Part shown: piece by piece, positions 54,204 through 63,238 of the stretch
Position numbering within the stretch: position 1 is the first letter of the stretch
Layout: each line of letters begins with the position of its first letter
NCBI RefSeq assembly: GCF_014643915.1
Contig: NZ_BMKE01000009.1
Span: 55,948 to 119,947, forward strand
Source: Oceanisphaera marina
GTDB taxonomy: Bacteria; Pseudomonadota; Gammaproteobacteria; Enterobacterales; Aeromonadaceae
Direction: 5' to 3'
DNA: 64,000 nt
Program-made: the position numbers and the translations under genes
The notes under the pieces: generated by a model
Database searches by the model: none
Told to the model about the DNA's origin: nothing
Seen by the model: only the letters and a program-made list of their open reading frames with translations

Positions 54204-54345
54204 CTGGGATAGTCTCAGCCGACCATCACATGACAGGTCAGCAAAGGCTCCTGCAATGCTGACACTCCCGCCATCCTTGGCGGTCGGACGTCATGTGCTG
54301 AGCGTCGCATGGATGCAGTTTAGCGTGTCGGAAGAGGCTACCCAG
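54204..54345 (-). ncRNA. Structured element module B (inverted relative to A)
   Basis: Read on the minus strand this 142-base segment repeats the plan of module A: a terminal stem (54,204-54,212 with 54,338-54,345), CCGAC/GTCGG (54,219-54,223 with 54,327-54,331), an outer stem CACATGAC/GTCATGTG (54,227-54,234 with 54,290-54,297), a CCGCC/GGCGG hairpin (54,268-54,283) and GTCAGCA/TGCTGAC (54,237-54,243 with 54,257-54,263) whose 13-base loop contains GCAGGAGC. The outer stem and the last stem differ from module A in sequence but keep full pairing. The 14-mer GATGGTCGGCTGAG is identical. The rest of 53,678-54,401 shows no gene. Confidence 0.65.
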
Positions 54346-54401
54346 TTGTATCTGAGTTCTAAGCTGAGTTGTGACTAAGAGAAAGGCTGACCGCTTAAAG
54401 C

Positions 54402-55178
54402 TTACCGCTCCCCCGCAGGGGTAATCGCCTGCTTTATGTAAAGATCGAAGCGATTGTTCTTGGTTTCAATTTGCGCCGATGGCGATACGTCGTTCAAAAA
54501 ACCGGCATAACCCGGCCGCTTGACCACCACCCGGGCACGGGCAAGTTGCAGCGCCTGGGGCAAGAGGGCATCCGCATCCAGATCCGGCCCCACCAGTGAG
54601 TGGAACACCCGCATCTCTTTTTTAACCAGCGCGGCTTTTTTCTTGTGTGGAAACATGGGGTCAAGATAGACCACATCAGGTTGCTCGGTTACATCAGCCA
54701 GCGTCTGGCCAAAGGGCAGCAGCCGCAGCCGTTCACCGACCCAATCGCCAATTTCCGCATCCTGCACCGCTCGGCGCAGGCCATCGGCCAGCAAGGCATG
54801 CACCACGGGATGACGCTCGCACAGGGTCACGGTGCACCCCAGCGAGGCCAGCACAAAGGCATCTCGCCCCAGCCCTGCGGTGCCATCCACCACGCTGGGG
54901 TTATGACCATGCTTCAAGCCCACAGCCTTGGCAATAGACTGGCCCCGGCCGCCGCCAAACTTGCGCCTGTGTGACGCAGCCCCCTCGGCCAGGTCCACAT
55001 ACACACCGCCCAGCCTGGGCTCATCCAGCTTGCGCAGCTCCAGCCGCCCTTCAACCAGCACCAGGGCAAACGGCGCCTCGGCACTCACACCTTGCATCGC
55101 CACCTGGAGTTGCTCGGCCTCATGCTGCAAACGGGCGTCAAGCAGCTCTATTTGCAGCGGGATTAACTGTTCAGACAT
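54402..55178 (-). CDS. rsmJ: 16S rRNA (guanine(1516)-N2)-methyltransferase
   Basis: A 258-residue RsmJ. Family motifs are [29 protein letters not shown]-type nucleotide-binding sequence, [38 protein letters not shown] and VVVKRPGYA. It methylates G1516 of 16S rRNA. It lies downstream of prlC on the same strand as in E. coli, but a terminator at 55,193-55,220 stands 15 bases before its ATG. The leader has no strong ribosome-binding site and contains a six-codon ORF (ATG 55,191) that overlaps the start. Confidence 0.93.
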   Translation of the reverse strand: MSEQLIPLQIELLDARLQHEAEQLQVAMQGVSAEAPFALVLVEGRLELRKLDEPRLGGVYVDLAEGAASHRRKFGGGRGQSIAKAVGLKHGHNPSVVDGTAGLGRDAFVLASLGCTVTLCERHPVVHALLADGLRRAVQDAEIGDWVGERLRLLPFGQTLADVTEQPDVVYLDPMFPHKKKAALVKKEMRVFHSLVGPDLDADALLPQALQLARARVVVKRPGYAGFLNDVSPSAQIETKNNRFDLYIKQAITPAGER

Positions 55179-55192
55179 ACTGAATTACCATG

Positions 55193-55220
55193 AAAAACGG
55201 CTGGCACCTGGCCAGCCGTT
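55193..55220 (-). terminator. Terminator between prlC and rsmJ, close to the rsmJ start
   Basis: AACGGCTGGC (55,196-55,205) pairs with GCCAGCCGTT (55,211-55,220); on the minus strand a T-run follows (55,193-55,197). It is well placed to end the prlC transcript. Being only 15 bases from the rsmJ ATG, it would also interrupt any read-through that feeds rsmJ. Confidence 0.75.
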
Positions 55221-55251
55221 ATAAGCGTTAATTGAGCCTTATCGGCAACCT

Positions 55252-55363
55252 TAAGCTGTAAGCCATCAGCGATAAGTTAAAGCCAAAGATTAAACCCCTT
55301 GCTTCGCAGAATAAACGAAACCTGGATTTTTTCTTGAGCTGATAGCTTACGGCTGACAGCTTA
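55252..55363. repeat. Long imperfect inverted repeat between prlC and rsmJ
   Basis: TAAGCTGTAAGCCATCAGC (55,252-55,270) is mirrored by the stretch 55,338-55,363, which contains GCTGATAGCTTACGG and CTGACAGCTTA. The spacer holds TTGCTTCGCAGAA, also present at about 42,790. It belongs to the same dispersed family as the other core intergenic repeats. Confidence 0.6.
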
Positions 55364-55385
55364 TAGCGGCCGAAGGCCTGAACTA

Positions 55386-57428
55386 TTACGCAGTAATGCC
55401 GGAATGGCGTAACAGGGCATCGATCTTTGGCTCACGGCCACGGAACTGCTTGAACAACTCCATCGGCTCTTTGGACCCCCCTTGCTCCAGAATGGCATGC
55501 AGGAAGTCGCGACCGGTTTTGGCCGAGAATATACCCTCTTCTTCAAACCGTGAGAAGGCATCGCTCGACAGCACTTCTGCCCACTTGTAGCTGTAATACC
55601 CCGCCGCATAGCCGCCGGCAAAGATATGGGCAAAGCCATGCTGAAAGCGATTGAAGCTTGGCGGTGGCAATACCGATACCGACTCGCGCACCTGATCCAG
55701 AATGGCTTGCACGCGGCCTGGCTCGGCGCCGTCTTTGGCCATGTGCAGACGAAAATCGAACAGTGAAAACTCCAGCTGGCGCAGCATCATCAACGCAGAG
55801 TGAAAGTTACGGGCCGCCAGCATACGCTCCAGCATATCGGCAGGCAGCGGTTCGCCGGTTTCATAATGGCCGGAAATAAAGGCCAGCGCCTCTGGCTGCC
55901 AGCACCAGTTTTCCAGAAACTGACTGGGCAGCTCAACCGCATCCCAGGCCACACCGTTAATACCGGCGACACCCGACACGTCGACCTTGGTCAACATGTG
56001 ATGAATACCGTGGCCAAACTCGTGGAACAGGGTTTCTACTTCACCGTGCGTAAACAGCGCCGGCTTGTCACCGACCGGGCCATTGAAGTTACAGGTAAGA
56101 TAGGCCACCGGCTTTTGCAGGCTGCCGTCTTCACGATAACGGCGGCCCATGCAGTCGTCCATCCAGGCGCCGCCCCGCTTGTTGGCACGGGCATACAGGT
56201 CGAGATAGAAGCTGCCACGCAGCTCGCCATCTTCGCCGTAAATATCGAAAAAGCGTACATCCGGGTGCCACACTTCCACGCCAAAGCGCTCGGTGACTTT
56301 TACGCCGAACAAGCGTTTTACGGTTTCAAACAGCCCGTGAATCACCTTGTTGGCCGGAAAATAAGGGCGCAGCTCTTCATCGGAGATGGTGTATTTATGC
56401 TGCTTGAGCTTTTCGCCGTAATAAGTCACATCCCAGGCATTCAGCTGCTCAACGCCATGGTGTTCGCGGGCAAACTCGGTCAGCTCTGCCAGCTCGGCTT
56501 TGCCTTGCGGGTAAGAACGCTTGGCCAACTGGTCGAGGAAATCCAGCACCTGCTGCTCGTTGTCCGCCATTTTGGTGGCCAGCGACAACTGGGCATAGTT
56601 TTCAAAGCCCAGCAGCTGGGCCAGCTCTTGCTTGAGCGCCAAGGTTTCTTCAATCACGGCGGTGTTGTCAAATTCACCGGCGTTGGGGCCCTGATCCGAG
56701 GCGCGGGTACAATAGGCGCGATACAGCTCTTCACGAAGGCTGGCATCGTCGGCGTACATCATCACCGGCAAATAAGACGGAATATCCAGGGTGAATACCC
56801 AACCTTCCAGCTCGCGAGCCTCGGCCTGTGCCTTGGCGGCCGCCTGGGCCGACTCGGGTAAACCGGCCAGCTGGCTTGAGTCGGTGACCTGCTTAATCCA
56901 GGCCTGGGTCGCATCCAGCACCTGGTTGGAAAAACGTGATCCCAAATCCGACAGGCGGGATTTAATGGCGCCAAAGCGCTCTTTCTGTGCCGCTTCCAGC
57001 GCAATGCCCGACAGGCGGAAGTCACGCAGCGTATTGTTCACTTCTTTTTGCTGGGCAAGGCTCAACTTCTTGAAGTTATCGCGCTTGGCCAGGCTCTGAT
57101 ACGCCTCAAACAGCCCCTCGTGCTGGCCCATCCAGGTGCTGTATTCAGACAGCAACGGCAGGCACTCTTCATAAGCCTGGCGCAGTTCTTCGCTGTTCAG
57201 CACGCTGTTCAGATGACTGACCGGCGACCAGATACGACTCAGGCGATCGCCCACTTCTTCTAACGGCGCAACCAGGTTATCCCAGGTAAAGATGTCATCG
57301 CCGCTCAGCACGGTCTCCACGCGCTTTTTGCAATCGCTGATCGCGTGCTCCAGTGCCGGCTTTACCTGTTCGGGTTTGATCTGGCTAAACGGCGGCAGGC
57401 CGTCCATGGTCAGTAGCGGGTTCGTCAT
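55386..57428 (-). CDS. prlC: Oligopeptidase A (M3 zinc metallopeptidase)
   Basis: A 680-residue M3 peptidase. The N-terminus (MTNPLLTMDGLPPFSQIKPEQVKPALEHAI) matches oligopeptidase A, which is why ATG 57,428 is used; GAGGT lies upstream. The zinc site is LFHEFGHGIHHML (H-E-x-x-H) with a later Glu in the VAWDAVELPSQFLENW block. It degrades short peptides, including cleaved signal peptides, in the cytoplasm. The gene order prlC-rsmJ with gor nearby is as in other enterics. Confidence 0.96.
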   Translation of the reverse strand: MTNPLLTMDGLPPFSQIKPEQVKPALEHAISDCKKRVETVLSGDDIFTWDNLVAPLEEVGDRLSRIWSPVSHLNSVLNSEELRQAYEECLPLLSEYSTWMGQHEGLFEAYQSLAKRDNFKKLSLAQQKEVNNTLRDFRLSGIALEAAQKERFGAIKSRLSDLGSRFSNQVLDATQAWIKQVTDSSQLAGLPESAQAAAKAQAEARELEGWVFTLDIPSYLPVMMYADDASLREELYRAYCTRASDQGPNAGEFDNTAVIEETLALKQELAQLLGFENYAQLSLATKMADNEQQVLDFLDQLAKRSYPQGKAELAELTEFAREHHGVEQLNAWDVTYYGEKLKQHKYTISDEELRPYFPANKVIHGLFETVKRLFGVKVTERFGVEVWHPDVRFFDIYGEDGELRGSFYLDLYARANKRGGAWMDDCMGRRYREDGSLQKPVAYLTCNFNGPVGDKPALFTHGEVETLFHEFGHGIHHMLTKVDVSGVAGINGVAWDAVELPSQFLENWCWQPEALAFISGHYETGEPLPADMLERMLAARNFHSALMMLRQLEFSLFDFRLHMAKDGAEPGRVQAILDQVRESVSVLPPPSFNRFQHGFAHIFAGGYAAGYYSYKWAEVLSSDAFSRFEEEGIFSAKTGRDFLHAILEQGGSKEPMELFKQFRGREPKIDALLRHSGITA

Positions 57429-57676
57429 CTTGGTACCTCTTCGTGTTTTGGCCATCGACTTGCTGAAAAGCAAACGAGGAATACCTCTAAGATGGTGATA
57501 GTGACCGCAATGTTCAAGCGTTTCATGGTTATTAAGGCCAAAAGCCGGTGGAAGCGGTCAGTTAGTGACCACCTCATTCGAGGAAACATGGTGTACAATC
57601 GTGCGGTAGCTTAGGGTGTAGTCATTTCGGTCTTATCACATATCCACAATCTCACTCTTCAGGAGCATATAAATAT

Positions 57677-59029
57677 ATGGCACAGCATTTCGATTATATC
57701 GCCATCGGCGGCGGCAGCGGCGGTATTGCCTCGGCCAACCGTGCCGCCATGCACGGTAAAAAAGTCGCTTTAATAGAAGCCAAAGACCTGGGCGGCACCT
57801 GCGTAAACGTGGGTTGCGTACCTAAAAAAGTGATGTGGTACGGCGCTCAGGTGGCCGATGCCATCAAGCTGTATGCCGAAGATTACGGCTTTGACGTTAA
57901 ACTGGAAGGCCACAGCTGGAGCAAGCTGGTTGAAAGCCGCCAGGCGTACATTGGCCGCATTCACCAGTCTTACGACCGCGTGTTGGGCAACAACAAGATC
58001 ACCGTGATCAAGGGCTTTGCCAGCTTTAAAGATGCCCATACCCTGGTCGTTAACGGTGAAGAATACACCGCCGACCATATTCTGATTGCCACCGGTGGCG
58101 AGCCGGTTATTCCACAGATCCCAGGGGCCGAATATGGTATCAACTCTGACGGTTTCTTCGAGCTGACCGAACAACCCCAGCGCGTGGCCGTCGTAGGCGC
58201 CGGTTATATTGCCGTTGAGCTGGCGGGCGTGATGAATGCACTGGGTTCAGAAACCCACTTGCTGGTGCGCAAGCACGCACCCCTGCGCAGCTTCGACCCC
58301 ATATTGACCGACACCCTGGTTGAAGCCATGGCCACCGAAGGCCCGCAACTGCATACCGAATCGGTGCCGAAAAGTGTCGAAAAGAACAATGATGGCAGCT
58401 TGACGCTGCATTTGGACAACGGCGAACAACTCACCGTGGATTGCCTGATCTGGGCCATCGGTCGTCGCCCAATGACCGCCAACCTGAATCTGGACGCCGC
58501 CGGCGTTGCCACCGATGAGCGTGGCTACATCAAGGTCGATGAATACCAGAACACCAGCGCCCAGGGCGTGTATGCCGTGGGCGATAACATCGGCTACGTA
58601 GAGCTGACGCCGGTGGCCGTCAAGGCCGGTCGCCAGTTATCCGAGCGCCTGTTCAATGGTAAAACCGACGCCAAAATGGATTACAAGCTGATCCCGACCG
58701 TGGTATTCAGCCACCCGCCCATCGGTACCCTGGGGTTGACCGAGCCCGAAGCCCGTGAGCAATATGGCGATGACCAGGTCAAGGTGTACACCTCGACCTT
58801 TACCTCCATGTACACCGCCGTAACTGCCCACCGCCAGCCCTGCAAGATGAAGCTGGTGTGCGTAGGCGAAAACGAAACAGTGGTTGGCGTACACGGCATT
58901 GGGTTTGGCATGGACGAAATTCTGCAAGGCTTCGCGGTGGCCGTGAAAATGGGCGCCACCAAAGAAGACTTCGACGCCTGTGTCGCCATACACCCGACCG
59001 GCGCGGAAGAATTCGTGACCATGAGATAA
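57677..59029 (+). CDS. gor: Glutathione-disulfide reductase
   Basis: A 450-residue flavoprotein. It has the FAD motif [16 protein letters not shown], the redox-active disulfide [16 protein letters not shown], the NADPH motif [27 protein letters not shown] and the C-terminal [12 protein letters not shown] with the catalytic His-Glu. It keeps glutathione reduced at the cost of NADPH. AGGAG precedes the ATG. A strong palindromic terminator follows (59,051). Confidence 0.96.
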   Translation: MAQHFDYIAIGGGSGGIASANRAAMHGKKVALIEAKDLGGTCVNVGCVPKKVMWYGAQVADAIKLYAEDYGFDVKLEGHSWSKLVESRQAYIGRIHQSYDRVLGNNKITVIKGFASFKDAHTLVVNGEEYTADHILIATGGEPVIPQIPGAEYGINSDGFFELTEQPQRVAVVGAGYIAVELAGVMNALGSETHLLVRKHAPLRSFDPILTDTLVEAMATEGPQLHTESVPKSVEKNNDGSLTLHLDNGEQLTVDCLIWAIGRRPMTANLNLDAAGVATDERGYIKVDEYQNTSAQGVYAVGDNIGYVELTPVAVKAGRQLSERLFNGKTDAKMDYKLIPTVVFSHPPIGTLGLTEPEAREQYGDDQVKVYTSTFTSMYTAVTAHRQPCKMKLVCVGENETVVGVHGIGFGMDEILQGFAVAVKMGATKEDFDACVAIHPTGAEEFVTMR

Positions 59030-59050
59030 GCCATTGATTTATTGACTTAA

Positions 59051-59080
59051 AAGCCGAGCAATTGCTCGGCTTTTTATTTT
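59051..59080 (+). terminator. Terminator of gor
   Basis: AAGCCGAGCAA (59,051-59,061) and TTGCTCGGCTT (59,062-59,072) form a perfect 22-base palindrome followed by T-rich sequence. The remainder of 59,081-59,382 is AT-rich leader of the RDD gene, with no gene seen. Confidence 0.85.
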
Positions 59081-59382
59081 TACCAACACCATAAAACCAA
59101 GATGATATTTCGTTGCACTGTTAAAGGTTGAATAAATAATCTTTTTGCCAAACCGATTTAGAATACGCCCCCTTCCATTTTTAAATCTATGCTGCCTATA
59201 ATAATAGAGCCTCATATGGATTTAATTGTGACGCCAATGTAAAAATAATGGATGCTGACGGCATCAGATTCAAGGCCGAAGTTCAGTTTGCATTGCCATT
59301 TAATCAGTGAATTAAATAACACTTTTTCAAACCAACCTTACAGCAGGCCATTAAACACAACTAATACACGGGATAATAAAAA

Positions 59383-59838
59383 ATGGAAAATAAAGAGTAT
59401 GCAGGTTTTTGGATACGCTTTGGGGCGTTACTTATAGATTGCATTTTAATGCTAATCGTTTTCACCGTGCCCTTAAGCTTCATATACGGTGAACAATATT
59501 GGGTAGGAGATCAGCTACTCTATGGGTTTTGGGACCTATTGCTGGGTTATGTCGCGCCCGTTGTAGCAACCATCTGGTTCTGGGTTAAATATTTAGCGAC
59601 ACCAGGGAAGATGGCAACAAAATTAAAAATTGTAGACGCCGTTACCGGTGAAAAGATGAGCACAGCGCAAGCCATTGGACGCTATTTCGCTTACATACCA
59701 GCAATGCTCCCTTTAGGGCTTGGGCTGATTTGGGTCGGCATTGATAAAAAGAAACAAGGCTGGCACGACAAGATGGCAGGCACCGTTGTTATTAGAGATA
59801 CAGCAAAAGAGTCCGTCAGTTTCGAAAAAACCATTTAA
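59383..59838 (+). CDS. RDD family membrane protein
   Basis: A 151-residue protein of the RDD family. The signature Arg-x-x-x-x-x-x-Asp is in YAGFWIRFGALLIDCILMLIVFTVPL (first helix). Two further hydrophobic segments are FWDLLLGYVAPVVATIWFWVKYL and FAYIPAMLPLGLGLIWVGI, and TPGKMATKLKIVDAVTGEKMS is typical of the family. The C-terminal block is GWHDKMAGTVVIRD. Some RDD proteins act as Na+/H+ antiporters, but most are uncharacterised. The gene is visibly poorer in GC than gor. Confidence 0.88.
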   Translation: MENKEYAGFWIRFGALLIDCILMLIVFTVPLSFIYGEQYWVGDQLLYGFWDLLLGYVAPVVATIWFWVKYLATPGKMATKLKIVDAVTGEKMSTAQAIGRYFAYIPAMLPLGLGLIWVGIDKKKQGWHDKMAGTVVIRDTAKESVSFEKTI

Positions 59839-60048
59839 CAGATTATAGCTCTGCTCACCTTAGGTGTCTGACGTGAGTACCCTGTACAGCAGGGTACTCT
59901 GGGGTTACCTGATCCGACTTTAAGGCCTGCATTGCGACATATCCTGCCGATTCGGTAATAACCCTAAAAAAATTTGCGTACCATTCGCGTTATTCAACGT
60001 CCATTCTCAGGCACAATAGAATGATGACTGCGATTTAATGGACGGCTT

Positions 60049-61428
60049 GTGACTGACTCAGCGACTCACCCAAACCAACATTTACAAACACTCTGGCTTT
60101 GCGAGGCCGTGCGGCTGCGCGAAGAGCACACCGGCCAGCTGGAAGACAGCGAGGCCTGTCGTAAAGCCCGTAGCTCGCAAGGCTCGCTTGCCGAGCGCCT
60201 GCAGGTGCGCGGCTTGTTTTTAGCCAGGCGCGACGGCCTGGTCGCGGCATTGCAGCACTGGCTGCACGGTGCCAGACTGGCATTATGGCTGCTTGTTTTT
60301 ACCGCTATTTTCTCTGGCGTGGTGCTGGCGAAAACCGCACTCGGTGGTAATCCCGAGGCCATTAATATCTTTTGGGCCTTGTCCGGCCTGATTGGCCTGA
60401 ATCTGCTGAGCTTGCTGGCCTGGTGTGTCAGTTTTCTGTTTACCAAACAAAGCAGCTCACCCCTGAGCCAGCTTTGGCTGTGGCTCAGCAACAAGCTGGC
60501 CCGCGATGCCAGGGCCGCCCAGCTGGCACCGGCGTTACTGGTGTTATTACAACGCCATAATTTATTGCGCTGGGGCCTTGGCCGTTTGCTGCATGGCTGG
60601 TGGCTGATCGCCTTGAGTACCGCCCTGATCACCTTGATTGCGCTGATGGCTACCCGTCGTTATGGCTTTGTATGGGAGTCCACCATAGTGGCCAGCGATT
60701 CCTTTGTACTGCTGGTGCATTCTTTGGGCACCCCTGCCGCCTGGTTCGGCTTTGCCGTACCGACCACTGAACTTATCCAGCAGAGCAGCCTGCACGCCTT
60801 GGCCGGTGAGCAGGCACGGCAAATCTGGGCCAGCTGGTTACTGGGCATGCTGTTAATCTACGGCGTGCTGCCGCGATTGGTGTTGAGTGTGCTGTGTGAA
60901 TGGCGCTGGCGCCGTGGCGTTAAATCTTTAACCTTCAACGCCGACGATCCCGTCTGGCAGCCACTTCATGAGCGGGTACAACCGAGCAGCGAACGCTTAG
61001 GCGTTGTGGATGCCGCTCCCGCGACGCTGTCCAGTACCACGGCCGGCTCGCACCTGGCAGGTCACGCCGCCGTCTTGGTCGGCATTGAGCTGGATGACAG
61101 CATCAGCTGGCCACCCGAGCACCCGGCCAAGATACGGGATGCAGGAATCATAGATACTCGTGAGCAGCGCCGCCATCTGCTTGAACAATTCAGCGCCCAC
61201 CCGCCTGCCCGCCTGCTGATTACCTGCAACCCCCAGCGCTCGGCAGATAGAGGCACCCTGCATTTAATTGCCGAGCTATCCCGCACCGCCACCCAAACCC
61301 GGGTCTGGTTACTGGATGTGGATGCCCCAGACGAGCGGCTAACCTATTGGCAAGAACAGCTGGATGCATTGAACATAGAACATAGTCGTGCCGCCCCCTG
61401 GAGCTGGCTGGAGCAAGCGAATGACTGA
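60049..61428 (+). CDS. DUF2868 membrane protein
   Basis: A 459-residue protein of the DUF2868 family. The first 70 residues are cytoplasmic (LWLCEAVRLREEHTG). Hydrophobic helices follow at about 82-103, 110-135, 185-205 and 260-280. A C-terminal soluble domain contains VGIELDDSISWPP and LLITCNPQRSADRGTLHLIAELSR. The start is GTG 60,049; no clear ribosome-binding site is visible. It overlaps the GTPase gene by eight bases, and DUF2868/DUF3482 pairs are commonly adjacent, so they probably act together at the membrane. Function unknown. Confidence 0.85.
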   Translation: MTDSATHPNQHLQTLWLCEAVRLREEHTGQLEDSEACRKARSSQGSLAERLQVRGLFLARRDGLVAALQHWLHGARLALWLLVFTAIFSGVVLAKTALGGNPEAINIFWALSGLIGLNLLSLLAWCVSFLFTKQSSSPLSQLWLWLSNKLARDARAAQLAPALLVLLQRHNLLRWGLGRLLHGWWLIALSTALITLIALMATRRYGFVWESTIVASDSFVLLVHSLGTPAAWFGFAVPTTELIQQSSLHALAGEQARQIWASWLLGMLLIYGVLPRLVLSVLCEWRWRRGVKSLTFNADDPVWQPLHERVQPSSERLGVVDAAPATLSSTTAGSHLAGHAAVLVGIELDDSISWPPEHPAKIRDAGIIDTREQRRHLLEQFSAHPPARLLITCNPQRSADRGTLHLIAELSRTATQTRVWLLDVDAPDERLTYWQEQLDALNIEHSRAAPWSWLEQAND

Positions 61429-62809
61429 ACAGACAACACCCTTAACATTGGCGGTGGTCGGCCACACCAATGTGGGTAAAACCTCGTTGCTGCGTACCCT
61501 GACCCGCGATGTGGGCTTTGGTGCCATCTCCCACCGCCCCAGTACCACGCGCCATGTAGAAGGCGCGCGGCTATCGGTGGATGGTGAAGCGCTGATTGAG
61601 CTGTACGACACCCCGGGCTTTGAAGATGCCATTGCGCTGTATGAATATATCGAGCAGCTGCCACCAACCGAGCGGCGCCTGGATGGCCCGGAGCAGATAC
61701 AGCGTTTTCTCGACACCAGTGAAGCGGCTCAGCGCTTCGAGCAGGAAGCGAAAGTGCTACGCCAGTTATTGCAGTCGGATGCCGGTTTTTACGTGATCGA
61801 CTCACGGGAGCCGGTATTGGCAAAATATCGGGATGAACTGGCCATTCTGGCCATGTGTGGCAAACCCTTGTTGCCGGTACTGAACTTTGTGAATGCACCC
61901 GAGCAGCGCGAAGCTGCCTGGCGAGAAGTACTGGCCCGGCTGGGGCTGCATGCGGTGGTGCGCTTCGACAGCGTGGCTCCGCCTGCCGATGGCGAGCAGC
62001 GGCTGTATGAAAACCTCAGCCTGGTGCTGGATAGCCAGCGCCCGCGCCTGCAACGCTTGATTGAGCATAACCAGGCGCAGGTACAGGTACGCCGCAAAGC
62101 GGGTTATCGCCTGATTGCCGAGCTGCTGGTGGATATCGCCGCCTGTCGGCGCAGCGTGCCCCCCCACCAGCTGGAAGACGCCATTCAAGCGTTACATAAC
62201 GATGTTCGCCAACGCGAGCAGCGCTGCGTTGAGGCGCTGTTGACCTTGTATGCGTTTCGTAAAGACGATGCCGAGGCGCAAGACTTGCCGCTGGAAGAAG
62301 GTCGCTGGGGGGAGGACTTGTTCAACCCCGCCACCATGAAGCAGTTTGGCGTTAAAGTCGGCGGCGGCATGGCAGCCGGTGCCGCCACCGGGGCCGGTAT
62401 CGATTTGTTTACCGGCGGCTTGAGTCTGGGCGCGGCCACCGTGCTGGGCGCCGCCATCGGCGGTTTCACCCAGACCTTTCGCAGCTACGGTGAACGTATC
62501 AAGGGCAAATGGCGCGGCGAGCGCGAGCTCACGGTTAATGACAGCACGCTGCGATTATTGGCCATTCGCCAGCAGCGCCTGCTGAATGCGCTTGAGCTAC
62601 GCGGCCACGCGGCCCAGGAGCGCATTCAAATGGACACGCCTCTGGAGCAACAATGGCGCAAAGGCGAACTGGCCCCCCAACTAACCACCGCCCGCGCCTA
62701 CCCAGCCTGGTCGAGCCTGAACGGCCGCAAACCCAGGCCCGATCACGAGCGCACCCACGCCATCGAAACCCTGGCCGCCAGCCTAGCAAAACTGGATGCT
62801 AGGGATTAG
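61421..62809 (+). CDS. DUF3482-domain GTPase
   Basis: A 462-residue TrmE/Era-type GTPase. The P-loop is VVGHTNVGKTSLLRTL (residues about 10-25), switch II is LYDTPGFEDA, and the base-recognition region is near VLNFVN. The DUF3482 C-terminal domain contains a Gly-rich hydrophobic stretch (GVKVGGGMAAGAATGAGIDLFTGGLSLG), which could insert into or contact a membrane. The start ATG 61,421 overlaps the DUF2868 stop. The stop codon lies inside a 7-bp tandem repeat, so the last residues (RD) come from the repeat. Confidence 0.87.
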   Translation: MTEQTTPLTLAVVGHTNVGKTSLLRTLTRDVGFGAISHRPSTTRHVEGARLSVDGEALIELYDTPGFEDAIALYEYIEQLPPTERRLDGPEQIQRFLDTSEAAQRFEQEAKVLRQLLQSDAGFYVIDSREPVLAKYRDELAILAMCGKPLLPVLNFVNAPEQREAAWREVLARLGLHAVVRFDSVAPPADGEQRLYENLSLVLDSQRPRLQRLIEHNQAQVQVRRKAGYRLIAELLVDIAACRRSVPPHQLEDAIQALHNDVRQREQRCVEALLTLYAFRKDDAEAQDLPLEEGRWGEDLFNPATMKQFGVKVGGGMAAGAATGAGIDLFTGGLSLGAATVLGAAIGGFTQTFRSYGERIKGKWRGERELTVNDSTLRLLAIRQQRLLNALELRGHAAQERIQMDTPLEQQWRKGELAPQLTTARAYPAWSSLNGRKPRPDHERTHAIETLAASLAKLDARD

Positions 62810-62846
62810 GGATTAGGGATTAGGGATTAGAGATTAGAGATTAGAG
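62801..62846 (+). repeat. 7-bp tandem repeat (AGGGATT/AGAGATT) overlapping the GTPase stop codon
   Basis: Four AGGGATT units, two AGAGATT units and a partial AGAG run from 62,801 to 62,846. The TAG stop at 62,807-62,809 is formed inside the array. Units of seven shift the frame if copies are gained or lost upstream of the stop, but since every frame of the repeat soon meets TAG the protein would change only slightly. Confidence 0.9.
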
Positions 62847-62892
62847 TGATTAAAACAGCGGATTAATGTGCCTGCACAGTATAAGTCGGACA

Positions 62893-62984
62893 AAGGGCCT
62901 GCTCCTCCGACACGCTAACACGCATCCATGCGACGTTCAGCACATGACGTCCTGTCATGTGATGGTCGGCTGAACAGATCCCTT
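62893..62984 (+). ncRNA. Structured element module C (shortened copy of A/B)
   Basis: A 92-base segment with the same frame as modules A and B: AAGGG (62,893-62,897) / CCCTT (62,980-62,984); CTCCTCCGAC (62,902-62,911) with GTCGG (62,965-62,969); the stem CACATGAC (62,941-62,948) / GTCATGTG (62,954-62,961) closing directly on the five bases GTCCT; then GATGGTCGGCTGA (62,961-62,973). It shares long stretches with module B but lacks the CCGCC hairpin and the GCAGGAGC loop. The gap 62,847-63,238 otherwise holds only AT-rich sequence. Confidence 0.65.
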
Positions 62985-63238
62985 CATCCTCCTAGATTCG
63001 AAGGAGTTATTTATCGTACTACTTATAAATACCGCGCCAATACAGAGCAGACAATGCAGTTCTAGCACATAAATTATTTCTAGACGGTAAAATATGCATA
63101 TCATGATTACCCTTCCAATTTAGAAGGTAGCTTGTTTATAATGCACAAGACTAGACATTAAGATTTAATTTTCAAGGTATATAATACCTATAAAACCACA
63201 AAAAAATTATATTAACTTAAATAATAAAGAGGGTACGC

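Noticed and set aside
55800-56861. 353-residue open frame opposite prlC
   Set aside because: It is antisense to prlC, which has a complete M3 peptidase motif set. The opposite frame has no recognisable domain.
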